From: Apostichopus japonicus
Lineage: Eukaryota > Echinodermata > Holothuroidea > Aspidochirotida > Stichopodidae
DNA length: 64,000 nucleotides
Reading direction: 5' to 3'
Assembly (NCBI RefSeq): GCF_037975245.1
Contig: NC_092574.1
Span: 4,954,713-5,018,712, forward strand
Within the stretch, counting starts at the first letter, position 1, and every line of letters starts with the position of its first letter. A program made the position numbers and the translations under genes. The notes beneath the pieces were generated by a model. The model ran no database searches, was not told the DNA's origin, and worked only from the letters and a program-made list of their open reading frames with translations. Shown piece by piece: positions 1-11,331 of the stretch.

Positions 1-469
1 TTCCCATAAGAAACATTGTTGTCCGATGTGTTCCTGACCCTCCATCCTACCCCAAATCTCCTCCCCTCCCCCTTTCTCTGTTACTTTATTACACTTTAAT
101 ATTTGTAGTTATTAAAAAGACAGAAATGTTGTTGACAATGGAGGCAGTTTCTCAAATCTCAAAGTGTTTGTTCCAATCTGTGAATGTGTAGCATGCCATA
201 GTGAGTGTATCTATGGTACTAACATGGCAGTGTAGGCTGGGATACCATCCTAACCACAAACTGTACGGTGGTGATCAGCCGACTTCCTCGATTTTATAAC
301 AACTTTGTTTTAAGAAGGAAAATTCTGTTACTTGGGATGATTCATTTTTCTGTTGGAAGCAATCTCAGCTGAACAAAAGATTCCTCTGGAGGTGGTACAG
401 TATACCTGAGATCCTTACACAGCTTTGGCTGTACACTTACCTGGGATCTCCTGTCAATTACATACCACA
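1..469. other. Window start, no gene recognised
   Basis: AT-rich sequence with no conserved protein, splice-bounded exon or RNA gene that I can recognise. It could be the 3' flank of an upstream gene, but nothing shows this directly. Confidence 0.4.
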
Positions 470-545
470 CTAATAATAATAAATGAGACTTATATAGCGC
501 CAAATCAGTGGACAAAAGCCACTGCTCAAGGCGCTTTACAAAGAA
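470..545 (-). mobile_element. SINE 3'-tail fragment
   Basis: Read on the minus strand, this piece has the typical 3' end of tRNA-derived SINEs of marine invertebrates: a GTAAAGCGCCTTGAG block, then a GCGCTATATAAG block, then an ATT trinucleotide tail. The tRNA-like head is missing, so it is a 5'-truncated or decayed copy. The intronic SINE at 22,625-22,935 ends with the same two blocks in the same order. Confidence 0.6.
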
Positions 546-3500
546 AGCAGATACTCATAGATTTATGTGACTAGGAGATGACTATCAAGTATAAAGGAGA
601 CTTCTTTTACAACTTCTGTTGTTGAACTATGTTCATAAGGAAGATACTTACTGCCATACTAATCTGGGTTGATAAGGTTTCCTATAGTCCTCTTGGGACT
701 ACTTCCTACTTCTCTAGTCGTGTTTTGAAAGAGTTTTACAAGACATTGTACCTTTAATACAGTATTAAGATTGTTGTACTACATTTAACGTTGCTCACTA
801 AGTAGATTCAAATGGATGCTTTGTAGTTTCAAGTATATATATAACATCATCCGGTGTTGATGTACTTGATACTGGAATCTTTGTTTGTTAGTTATCATTG
901 GTTGTTTACTTTCAATATTGTGATATAAACCAGTTGACAAATGGAAAGTGCCACTCTGCCACGTACCAGCATGAATCTGGAGGACTTCTTCCAAATGTAA
1001 TTATCTCAGTCGGCACATAGGTCTTCCAAAAAACCAGACATTAAGTTATCAGGGGAATGATAAAAGTGAGTGTGGGATACTTAAATGCAGGACTAGGAGA
1101 GTATGTGTAATAGTGGGAGGAAACCATTACTGGACTGAGATGGTTCCCTGTAGGAACAGCATGATAAGTACATGCTCTTATTTGTACATTCAAAGATCCT
1201 CTTAATATGTTAAAAGGAATCAATTTAAATCAGAACAAATCTGTTTTTCATCTTTAGGAATGTCTTTCTATTAATATCAATAACAGCCCCTATTTTGCAC
1301 AGCCAAACATATGTCTCACCTCATTAAATTAGTCCCATATTTCTTTCAGGTATTTTATTGTTGTTATCTTTTCGTTAAGTTATTTCTGCATGGGACTTTA
1401 AACCAATGCTCTGTATGTATGCAGGCTTGTTCTCCTGAATGAAACTGAAATGCACATATGAAGCTTATCTGAGTGTATGTTAGGAATAAAATTGATGATT
1501 CTATGAATCTTGATGGGCCTATGACGAACCCTGTATGATGATGGCAGGACTCTGAGTGTCCACAGAGGCTTAAAGTGTGGTTAATGTGCACCGTGTGTCA
1601 CATGCCCAGCTTTTTGTGTCTGAATTTGACCGGCATTAAATGTTGGGAAAATTTGGAATCTAAAAGTAATTTGAAATGAGGGAGAAAATGTTCATAGAGC
1701 ATTCATGTGTAATTGTTGTTTTTACTTTATCCTGTCATTATTGTAATTATTATTGGGATTACTATTTCATTCTTTTTCCTATGCATGGATTATCTCTGTT
1801 CAGCTTTTGACTGGCTCATAAAGACTTCTCTTTTATAGTTTGGCTTTTGTCTTCATTTCAACAGAGTAAATTTATGCAGCCACTATGTAATATTACTCAG
1901 AAATTCATGTTTCCTGAAATTAATTTTAGTCTTGCAAAACAAGTAAAGTACACAGATTTAGTCATAGAAATAATGGTGTTCCCAAGCAATGGCTTGCACT
2001 GTTTTCAATTTCCTATTAATTGATGTTTCCAGTTTTTTTTGCATTTTTCTTAAATTGTAATTCTAATAGGTGTAGACTCCAACCCTTAGAGAAACAAGTC
2101 TTCATATGCTCACTTGCATTGGATGAATTTCCACAGTCAAGTGTTTGATAATAGGTATGTTTGTAATAAGATTTTTTTGCTTTGCGTCTATGACAGCTGA
2201 TATTTTAACAGTTTCTTTTGAGAGCAGTGATGTAATAAAACCAGATATATAGGTGTGATGTATGTGTAATATCTTTCTGTGGCAAATCATAATTGAAACA
2301 TCATCTTTACCATGTTATCTTTATGTGTTTCTTAAAGGTGGTGTGGGTTGAGACATCAGTTAATAAACTCTTCCGATAACATCAGGATAATCAAATAGAG
2401 AGCAAATGGAATCCTTTATATATATCCCTGACTTGTTGACTCTCTATATCTCTCTTTCAATATTCTGACTAAAGGTGGCTTATTTTAATAGAGTAATATT
2501 TTCTTAATAATGATTTTACTTTGTTAGGTTGTTACCTTGGGAAAGAATTAGTATTCATTCAAGCATGGACAAGAATATCTGTTTGTTTAATTTCGGACTT
2601 ACGGAGGTCACAAAATAAATTTTGCCAACAAGATCGGAGAGTTGAAGCTACCGTTTAGTCATGTATTATTTACCTTCCTTTTAATGGCTCTTACATACTG
2701 CTGTCCTGAATTGCAGCAACATTTTATGGGAGTGTTACATAGGGACTGGTAGAGGGGGGGGGGAGGGGATGGGGGGGTGGTTGAAAGGCATTGCAATGAT
2801 CATATCCTGTTGTTTATCAGTTGTTGCATATTTATACTTCTGTCACATAAGTGTTTCTTCTGTACAGCATATCTGTAATAATTGTGTTGTATTCTAACTG
2901 ATTTGTTTTGCATAAATCCTGTATCCTCTTAACAACGTTTTTGTATCAAATTCCCTGTATCCTATACACATAAACTACATGGATTTTTTTTCACCATGGA
3001 AAACCATATATTGGGAAGGTTTTATCGTCATCAGTTATCAATAGTGTTTGTTGGTTTGGACAAAAATGTTCTGTAACTTGATTCCAACTTTAATAATGGT
3101 CCATATCTACCTATTATTAATTAATTATTCAAGTCTTTTAAGATAATCTATTAATCTTTGTATGTGGTTTTGCGCCAAATAGATGTATTTCCAAGAAGAA
3201 CTCTCTTTGTCCTATTCTTTTGTCTTTGGAGGTTACATTGTATCAGTGTAATAAAAAAATAATCCCTCCTTCTTTCAAAGTTTTTGATTAATGTTTTCTT
3301 TACCTATGTACTCAGAGGATACCCAAAGTTTTATTAATGCAAATTGAAGATCCATTAGCGTAGCTGTAGGAAGGGCTGGGAATAGATGTCTGGGGAGGAG
3401 TACTTGACTAACTTGGAATACAAATACAAGAATACCCACCGACCCTTTCCCCACCCCTTAGAGTGGTGTGTACAAGGGCAATGCTCCCCCACCTTCCATG

Positions 3501-3960
3501 GTCAGTTGGGGCATTTTAACATTCAGCTATGGAAGAATTTGACCTCTGCTATGGGGTTGTACACCACATTTCTTAGCACGACTTTATGTCTAGAGCAAAT
3601 TATAGACCTACTTTTAAGTTTCTAGAACTGTCAGAATGCACCCATTTGATGTATAAATTTGTTCTCTTTTCTGGGGGGGGGGGGTTGAGGGGGAGGGGAG
3701 GAGGAATCCCATAACTTTTCTTCAGTTGGCTTCAACGATCCCAGGGCCACATCCTCGCCTTTATAAAATCCTCCATTCCCCTCTTGCCTTTCCATATAAG
3801 TTCAGCCCCTACCTAAAGCAGTCATGATATTTTAACTTGCCTCCCCCTTCCCACTCTATTCTGAAATCCTGTGTACACCAATTCTTCCCTATATAACTCT
3901 TGACATGCTGCTACAGCACTCTCGCCTAGTAGCTATTATTACAGTCACAATTATCATCGT
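546..3960. other. Upstream non-coding stretch
   Basis: No gene is recognised. It is AT-rich with scattered short ORFs that have no coding character. It contains G-rich runs at about 2752-2780 and 3672-3707 and an AATAAA near 3249. It could contain a 3' UTR from a gene left of the window; I cannot confirm that. Confidence 0.4.
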
Positions 3961-3964
3961 AGGC

Positions 3965-4425
3965 ACGACTATCTGAGCGGAGCGCCACCATCGGTTGGCG
4001 CGGAGCGTACAAGAAAAGTTTGGTTTTACAAACCCCCCAGATGGCCGGAAACGGCCCTTCAAGTTCCCGAGTGTTCATTCTGGTTCCCTGGCCTCTTGCT
4101 AACTTGAGACACCTCCTTCAATATCACTTTTAAACCCAGATGTTAAAAAACTGACAAGATCGGATCCTAGTCTTTTTCGGCAGGTAGAGTGTTGAATGAA
4201 ACGGCACGCGATAGAAATGACAGCCTATAGATGACAGAAGAATAGGTCACCTAATTTAGCCATATTCTTGCCCCGTTCATTTCAATAGCTTTTCCTGTCT
4301 AGACTATTAAACTCGTCCAGCAAGCTTATGGATTTGAATTATGGGTGTCTTAAAAAAAAAGATAACTTGGACAAAAAAAAATGTAGGCCCGGGCCTACAG
4401 TGCTACATACTGGCTACGCCCCTGT
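3965..4425 (-). mobile_element. Relic of a dispersed hAT-like repeat, minus orientation
   Basis: The segment from about 3968 to 4070 is the reverse complement of a motif that recurs in the better-preserved elements: GCTCCGCGCCAACCGATGG, then GTGGCGCTCCGC (compare 6711-6745 and 10,990-11,030). The right end reads GGCTACGCCCCTG, like the terminal repeat of the element at 8149-8918. No matching left terminal repeat or target duplication was found, so this is probably a fragment or composite. Confidence 0.55.
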
Positions 4426-4695
4426 ATACATCTCTGCAGACAAGACACTGAACTAACAGGTGGATCTTTGGTATTAGCATCAGTGGCAGAGCATCCTTGC
4501 ATCACGAAACATTCCAATGACCTATTAGTTACAACTCTCTACAAATTTCGACAGAAGTTTTCATTTCCCTTGCCATCGGATTATTGATCGTCTTTGAAAC
4601 AGCAAAACCTTATCAATCATCACCGTAGTTAGCATGGTTTCCACAGGAAATTGAACCAGTTTTGTCTGGGGAAGTGGTATAGCAGGGGCAGTGTA

Positions 4696-4959
4696 CAGTG
4701 CCGGATATACACCTTGGAGGCACAGGGCACTTCAGGATCGTCGGGTCCGTCATGTGCAGAAATCAAAATACATGGCAAATGACCAAAATTACAGATTACA
4801 AGTAGATTTTTAGAAAAGACAAATTACAAAATCTCTATTTTTTTTAGTTTAATAAAAGAAACTTATTTTATAATTATTATATTTTTGTATAGAGAGGGCA
4901 CTCTGGCAGGGGGAGCAGGACAACTCCCCCCCCCCCCCCCCACAATAAATCTGGTACTG
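4696..4959. mobile_element. Small hAT-like non-autonomous element
   Basis: The left end reads CAGTGCCGGAT and the right end, reversed, reads CAGTACCAGAT (9 of 11 match). Flanks are gcagtgta on the left and gcagagtgta on the right, an imperfect target duplication if a 2-bp indel is allowed. The inside is AT-rich with a long C run at about 4926-4940 and no transposase. Confidence is lower because the target duplication is imperfect. Confidence 0.45.
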
Positions 4960-5212
4960 GCAGAGTGTAAGAACATAAATGGGTTCCCAAAGGAGAGTGC
5001 CAAACCATGGTGAATTTTTTGTTATATTTGACAGTTCTAGACACCGGATATAGTACTCTCAGGATTTCTTTGAGTTCCTATTTCGTGGGTATCAGGAGAA
5101 TAGTGGGATGGCTTCAGTGGATCGTGCCCCTCTGTTTTGGTACTTGTAACCATTTCCCAGGTGCATAGGCTTACTTCCGCCAGTGATGTGCAAAGGATTT
5201 CAAAGGTGGGAG

Positions 5213-6926
5213 CAGTGGCGTCGCCAAGGGGGGGCCAGGGGGGCACGTGCCCCCCCCTGGAAAACCCAGTGCCCCCCCGAGTGCCCCCCATCTGAGATTT
5301 GGGTTGGTAAAAAAATATATATATATTTTGTTATATTCAACTCCCATCATCTGAGTTGGTTTTTCATAAGGACAAAGAAGCACAGTAATTCGTATTTTCT
5401 TCAAATGAGCTGCGAAAAAATGAAAAAGTTTATCCTTGAACGTCGGGTATCGAAGTCGTGACCTGCGCCATCACAACAGGTGTCGATATTTACATTGAAT
5501 GTGTCAGTGCTCACGCCATACCAGCGGATATACACGTCCGCTTCGCGAGCTACATGACTGTGAGAAGGGAGGGTACTGCAATATGTTGCCTTGGTCTGAG
5601 GTTGACAGGTTAGGAGCTGACGAAATGTGAGAATGTGAGGGTCCGCAGGCACCATACTTGCCTATATTTGTGGACCCATATATTAACCCTGTTGTGTAAG
5701 GGGTGCAGAGGTTATTTGAGGTTAGATGCTTGTAGGAACAAATGGCGAATGTTCACACCTGCATACTGAGCCATACTCGATGTGTGATCAAACTTTGGAT
5801 TGCATGGTGAGATCCCTGATAAGAGCCAATAACGATGCTGGAACCTGTTACATCTTAACAGATAATGGGCGAAAACGAGAAAGACAAGAAAGGAGTCGGG
5901 GTCATGCACACATTAATTCAACAAATGTAGGTTCTATTGATATAGGGTTAGGCATAATATCGACAGCATGTGGTTCATATCCTCTGCAAAATTCTGCCCC
6001 TTGTTAAAATCATTACCTCAAAAATAGCAATTTCTGGAGATATCTTCAGATCGAATTTAGCATCAAATGTGGCAGCATTTTGCATCTAGCCCATCCTCCG
6101 TATGCGAAAATTTTCCAAAGGGGAGGGGGCAATGGCGGTGGAACCGGGGGGCCTGGGGGCAATGAAAAAGTTGAGGGGGCAAATGCATGATAAGCCCCCC
6201 CCCCCCAATATTTACCAAGGCTCCGAAACGTGCATCTGCCCATTTTTCAATGCATACTTGTCGATCTGTCCGATGCACACGTATACTATATAGGTGTAAT
6301 AATTTTAGTAAATGCTGGGGGGACCCTCGGCCCGTCCCCTGGCTATAGACCACATTGTCACCCCAACCGCGTCTTCACGCCCCGTGAAAAGTGGAAGCAG
6401 TGAGTGTGAGTACCGGTAAGCGCAACACAACTTCATCTTAGGCCAATGACTTGCTTCATTTCAGCCAGTTCTCCAACATCCCCTTACTACACTCAAAAAC
6501 GTCTTTGCGAGTACACTACGAGTAATAGCTACTCTCTTAAAACACCATCGAATATACAAATTACAATGTTTTTACAGACTTTTACGTGCAACCTGAGAAA
6601 TTGCAGGCTTGAGACCCATATTTTAGGGCTAGGTATTCGCAGCATAAAACACTCAGGAAGTGCCGTTTCCGGCCATCTGGGGGTTTGAAAAACCCAAAAA
6701 TTTCTTGTACGCTCCGCGCCAACCGATGGTGGCGCTCCGCTTAGATAGTCTCTACACATTAGCCCACCCCCCAATAATTTTCCCGTTCTGCCGCGCCTGG
6801 AGGGGGCACCCCCTCCCCTTAGACCCCTTCCCCAGGACGGCGATCCGTATCCACCTAAGTGCCCCCCCATCAAATGCTGGTGCCCCCCTGTGCCCCCCCA
6901 GACTGAAAAGTCTGGTGACGCCACTG
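5213..6926. mobile_element. hAT-like non-autonomous transposon, full length (family A)
   Basis: The left terminal repeat is CAGTGGCGTCGCCAAG; the right end, read in reverse complement, is CAGTGGCGTCACCAGA (14 of 16 match). It is flanked by a perfect 8-bp target-site duplication, ggtgggag, at 5205-5212 and 6927-6934. An 8-bp duplication with CAG-starting ends is the hAT superfamily signature. At 1714 bp there is no transposase ORF, so it depends on an enzyme made elsewhere. A second element (6130-6799) is nested in its right half. The small ORFs inside are not conserved genes. Confidence 0.85.
6130..6799. mobile_element. hAT-like element nested in family A copy (family B)
   Basis: The left end reads CAATGGCGGTGGAAC and the right end, reversed, CAGGCGCGGCAGAAC. 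These are variants of the ends of the copy at 9979-11,086. It is flanked by gagggggc-type duplications (7-8 bp, exact boundary ambiguous by one base). The body is colinear with the other copy: a G-rich start, a CCAAGGCTCCGAAACGTGC block, a TGTCACCCCAACCGCG block and a CGTTTCCGGCCATCTG-like block. Different flanks in the two copies show two independent insertions. Confidence 0.75.
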
Positions 6927-6934
6927 GGTGGGAG

Positions 6935-7377
6935 GGGGGGCAAATTCTAAACTTCCCCCAAACTGATAAAGATATGGGGCTGAACTTTTGTGGAATGGTC
7001 AGAGGCAAATGAAGGATTTTGTGAAGGAGGGCTGGACTTGGGTCATTGTATCCGACCCCTCTAGAAAAAAAATAAAGTTTTAAACATCAAATGGACCATT
7101 CTGAGATTGTATAATGGAGGGGTGTTGCCATGGGGTCATGGAAGCCAACTCCCCATATATCTCCTGCACAATTTTTCCTACACCCTTGCCTCTCTCCCTA
7201 CTGACTCGCATGATGGTCAGGCTTATAAATGTATAAAGAAATATCCTATTCAAAGTGCTTTTCAAAAAGCAAAAGAATATATCTTTCCCAAAGAAGAACA
7301 TTTCCTACCGATGTTTACTAGCGAGGGTGCGTCCTTGTATTGAATGGCAGCAACCTTAAAGATCTGCTTCATTGGCT
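6935..7377. other. Unassigned stretch between transposons
   Basis: No gene or clear repeat boundary is seen. The short ORFs on both strands near 7080-7343 overlap each other and match no protein I recognise. Confidence 0.35.
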
Positions 7378-7692
7378 CCAATTATAGCACGCTATAGATA
7401 GAAAAGTTTCTTGAGATTACGTAATCGACCTGCCACGGTCGTTAATCGACCTCATGCATTAGCCTGCATAGCTTCTTAACACCATTAGGCTCTTTGTGTA
7501 AAAACACTGTGTGGAAATATGTTCAGTCTACAGTGTAGTAAATTATACAGCTTTCACACTAAGACCCTCATAAAAGAAAAAAACATGTGGCAAGCGTTGC
7601 AGACTAATTGGTAAAAAGAGGTCATTTTACGACCAAGGCAGGTCGATTACGTAATCTCAAGAAACATTTCCATGATAGCGTGCTATAGTTGG
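7378..7692. mobile_element. Palindromic MITE with ~57-bp terminal inverted repeats
   Basis: The left arm (about 7378-7433) contains TATAGCACGCTAT, TTTCTTGAGATTACGTAATC and GACCTGCC. The right arm (about 7637-7692) is its near-perfect reverse complement. The ~200-bp centre has no ORF of note. Terminal repeats this long in a ~315-bp element are typical of foldback-type MITEs. I could not settle the target duplication; a TA dinucleotide is possible. The superfamily is unassigned. Confidence 0.7.
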
Positions 7693-8098
7693 GGTCTATA
7701 CATAGAAATTGAAGTATGTGTAAAAGTAAGTTGGCCTGACATTTCGATCCTAGCAGGATCTTCTTCAAAGGCTAAATGACAAGTAACAGTAACATTCTCT
7801 TACACAGGCTCTCTGGTGGATAAGCAGTTTGCTAACAGTTTTATTTTATTTAGAAATTGAAGTAGGGAGAATGACGTCATACGACATATACTGAAGTCAC
7901 TCATCCTACTTGTGGCGCTTTGCTTGTACGGCAAGAAATTACCGGCGCGTAATACAAACACTACGTCTTTGACATAACTAGAGTGATAAAGTTGACATCA
8001 TTCACTCGAAATAGTGATATCGTGTGCCGCATGTGGGTGCCAAAATCGTTAAAAATGTGGCAGTGGACTGCAGTTTCACAGGTTCATCTTAGGAAGAG

Positions 8099-8133
8099 CA
8101 TGGAGGTAAAAACAAAGTGTTTTTACCTCCATG
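8099..8133. repeat. Perfect hairpin, 16-bp arms, 3-nt loop
   Basis: The left arm CATGGAGGTAAAAACA (8099-8114) is separated by AAG from its exact reverse complement (8118-8133). It lies 15 bp left of the hAT-like element at 8149. The function is unknown; it may be a footprint of another foldback element. Confidence 0.85.
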
Positions 8134-8148
8134 GGAAGAGATAGTAGC

Positions 8149-8918
8149 CAGGGGCGTAGCGAGCGGGGGGGGTGTGGGGGGGTGTCACCCCCCCCCCCCC
8201 CAATAATTTGGTCGCTGTCGGCAAATTTTGGGTCTGTCGGCAAAAGGAGAAAAGGTGAAGAGAGCGGAAGGGGAAGAAAGAAGGAAAGCTGAATAGAAAA
8301 AGGAGAACGGGAGCTTCTTCCGTGCCAAATTTGACTTAAAATATGCACCAAATTGCATCTAAGGACGTTCAAACTAATTTTTCCAAAGGGGAGGGGTAGA
8401 CCCCCTACCCTTAGACCCCTCCCCCATTTCAGTCACCACTTCCAGATCCGTCGGCAAATCAAATTTGACTTAAAATATGCACCAGATTGCATCTAAGGAC
8501 GTTTCAAAACTAAAAAATTGCCAAAAGGGAGGGGACACCCCTTCCTCTTAGACCCCTCCCCCATTTCAGTCACCACTTCCAGATCCGTCGGCAAATCAAA
8601 TTTGACTTAAAATATACACCAGATTGCATCTAAGGACGTTTCAAAACTAAAAATTTTCCAAAGGGGAGGGGGACACCACCTCCCCTTAGACCCGTCCCCC
8701 ATTTCAGTCACCACTTCCAGATCCGTCGGCAAATCAAATTTGACTTAAAATATGCACCAGATTGCATCTAAGGACGTTTCAAAACTAAAAAATTGCCAAA
8801 TGGGAGGGGGACACTCCCTCCCCTTAGACCCCTCCCCCATTTCAGTCACCACTTCCAGATCCGTCGGCAAATCAAATTCTCCACACCCCCCAACAAAAAC
8901 CCCTTCGCTACGCCCCTG
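8149..8918. mobile_element. hAT-like non-autonomous transposon (family D)
   Basis: The ends are CAGGGGCGTAGCGA on the left and its exact reverse complement TCGCTACGCCCCTG on the right. They are flanked by a perfect 8-bp duplication, atagtagc, at 8141-8148 and 8919-8926. The 770-bp interior has no transposase; most of it is a tandem array of a ~138-bp unit. The perfect ends and duplication suggest a fairly recent insertion. Confidence 0.9.
8320..8880. repeat. ~138-bp tandem repeat inside the family D element, about 4 copies
   Basis: The landmark CAGTCACCACTTCCAGATCC recurs at 8430, 8567, 8705 and 8843, a spacing of 137, 138 and 138 bp. Each unit also carries an AAATTTGACTTAAAATAT block, a TTGCATCTAAGGACGTT block and a C-rich TTAGACCCCTCCCCC block. 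A related fragment of the last block occurs at about 25,500-25,560. Confidence 0.9.
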
Positions 8919-9105
8919 ATAGTAGCAGCAATTACGTAGGAATTAAATTACTTTACTAGTGTCGTCTGCTCAGTTGCTTGATTGTTATTCACTGGACCCT
9001 GGTGAAGCGTCGCAGGCTTCAGGGGTGTAATGTTATGTTGGATTAGCTGAACTCGTCAATCACAAACAAACGACAACGATATGACGCATGAATATGGTGT
9101 AGCTT

Positions 9106-9455
9106 CAGTGGCGTCGCCAAGGGGGGCCAGGGGGGCACGTGCCCCCCTGGAAAACCTAGTGCCCCCCGAGTGCCCCCATCTGAGATTTGGGTTGGTCAAA
9201 AAAATATATATATATTTTGTTATATTCAACTCCCATCATCTGAGTTGGTTTTTCATAAGGAAAAAGAAGCACAGTAATTCGTATTTTCTTCAAATGAGCT
9301 GCGAAAAAAAAATGAAAAAGTTTATCCTTGACCGTCGGGTATCGAAGTCGTAACCCGCGCCATCACAACAGGTGTCGATATTTACATTGAATGTGTCAGT
9401 GCTCACGCCATACCAGCGGCTATACACGTCCGCTTCGCGAGCTACATGACTGGAG
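9106..9455. mobile_element. Family A hAT-like element, second copy, 5' part
   Basis: It starts with the same CAGTGGCGTCGCCAAG end and runs nearly identically to 5213-5560 of the full copy. The homology then breaks, and the next homologous block resumes at about 11,332. The intervening ~1.9 kb is a ~270-bp tandem repeat with a nested transposon. No matching right terminal repeat follows, so this copy is broken. Confidence 0.75.
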
Positions 9456-9978
9456 GTAGCAACTCCGTTCAGATTAGCAACTCCAATAACCATGTGTACA
9501 TGTATACTTGACAGGAAATCTACAATTTTGTTCATATCGTATATACAGACAGACAAGCAGAAATAGTAATCTTTTATTCTTCAAATATCATATAAATGAA
9601 AGAGAGGGGGGTAACCAGTATGTATATTAATTTTCTCGAAGTACTTATTAATGATTGATTGATGTCATTTAATATCATATATGAAAAAGAGGGGGTGGGG
9701 TAATATCATTTGTTCAGGGCTAGCAGTGGCAACTCTGTTCAGATTAGCAACTCTAATAACGGCATGTGTATGTACTTGATAGATAGGAAAGCTATTATTT
9801 TATTCATATTTTACAGAGGAGACAAACAAGCAGAAATATCATTCTAAAGTCATATAAACAAAAGAGGGGGGTAGAGTATTCCAGTTTTTAAGTAGTGTAG
9901 TTGAGAAGGCTCCTATTTTGCTCATATTGTAATATGTGAAGACTAGCAGAAAAATGATACTTTCATTCTTCTCACACG
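9456..9978. repeat. ~270-bp tandem repeat inside the family A copy
   Basis: A unit beginning GCAACTCCGTTCAGATTAGC at 9459 recurs at 9729 (spacing 270 bp), with later parts matching again at 9905-9978 and 11,087-11,160. The nested element at 9979 interrupts the last unit. Each unit holds an AGACAAGCAGAAATA-type block and a short purine-rich stretch. Confidence 0.65.
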
Positions 9979-11086
9979 CAGTGGCGGCGGAACCGGGGGG
10001 GGGGGCTTGGGGGGCTCAGCCCCCCCAATGAAAAAGTTGAGGGGGCAAATGCATGATAAGCCCCCCCCCCAATATTTACCAAGGCTCCGAAACGTGCATC
10101 TGCCCATTTTTCAATGCATACTTGTCGATCTGTCCGATGCACACGTATACTATATAGGTGTAATAATTTTAGCAATTGCTGGGGGACCCTGGTCCCTCGG
10201 CCCGTCCGCTCGCTATAGACCACATTGTCACCCCAACCGCGTCTTCACGCCCCGTGAAAAGTGGAAGCAGTGAGTGTGAGTACCGGTAAGCGTAACACAA
10301 CTTCGTCTTAGGCCAATGACTTGCCTCATTTCAGCCAGTTCTCCAACATCCCCTTACTTAGTGGCGGAGCGTCCATATATACAGTCAGGGGGCGGATCCC
10401 CCCCCCCCCCTCCTGACGTACTCAAATGGACTGCTGGCACCCTTTTCAGCTTTTCACTACTTTTAACTTATTCGCGATTATTGACTATTTTATTGCGCTC
10501 TCATATACCTATTGACATTTGTCATATTCTGTTGGTGTAATTTTCCGACAAAATGGCGACGACACCTATTTATTCTCCGTTTATCTGCAAATTAGCAAGG
10601 CCCGGAAAGGGTCATTTCCTGCAATCTAGGGAGTAACTTTACTCAAAAATTTTCTGTACGCTCCGCGCCAACCTGTGGTGGCGCTCCGTTTAGATAGTGT
10701 CGAAAGCTACCTACAGACCATTCTTGCCCCCCCCCCCCGACCAATACCCCTAACTCCGCCACTGCCCTTACACTCAAAAACGTCTTTGCGAGTACACTAC
10801 GAGTAATAGCTACTCTCTTAAAACACCATCGAATATACAAATTACAATGTTTTTACAGACTTTTACGTGCAATCTGAGAAATTGCAGGCTTGAGACCCAT
10901 ATTTTAGGGCTAGGTATTCGCAGCATAAAACACTCGGGAAGTGCCGTTTCCGGCCATCTGGGGGTTTGAAAAAACCCAAAATTTTCTTGTACGCTCCGCG
11001 CCAACCGATGGTGGCGCTCCGCTTAGATAGTCTCAACACATTAGCCCCCCCCCCCTCCCAATAATTTTTCTGTTCCGCCGCGCCTG
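9979..11086. mobile_element. hAT-like non-autonomous transposon, full length (family B)
   Basis: The left end is CAGTGGCGGCGGAAC and the right end, reversed, CAGGCGCGGCGGAAC (13 of 15 match). It is flanked by a perfect 8-bp duplication, ctcacacg, at 9971-9978 and 11,087-11,094. It shares most of its length with 6130-6799 but contains an extra insertion at 10,359-10,764. There is no transposase ORF. Confidence 0.87.
10359..10764. mobile_element. Third-level nested hAT-like element (family C)
   Basis: Comparison with the uninterrupted copy near 6475-6500 shows an insertion in a CCCCTTACT context. The ends are TAGTGGCGGAG and, reversed, CAGTGGCGGAG, with a C-to-T change at the first base. Flanking copies are cccttact and cccttaca, 7 of 8 matching. 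The interior again carries the CTCCGCGCCAACC and GTGGTGGCGCTCCG blocks. Confidence 0.7.
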
Positions 11087-11331
11087 CTCACACGTATCAC
11101 TCTTTCACGTTCATATTGTACAGAGACAAGCAGAAATATTATACCTTTATTCTTCTCTCAGGTATTACTCTTCCAAGTTCATTCTATTCCTTATTTAATC
11201 CAGTTGACTCATTGTCATGCTGCTTGTGTGCATTTGTCATATGGGTGAGAGTGTTTGTCTGCTGTCTCATGTGTGTGTCTTTTACCTCTCGTGAATTGGA
11301 TGCCTGTGAAATGCCGAAAATCCGGACCTGC

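Noticed and set aside
6529-7008. 159-codon minus-strand ORF
   Set aside because: It crosses the border of a hAT-like element at 6926, is Gly/Pro-rich because of G runs, and has no domain.
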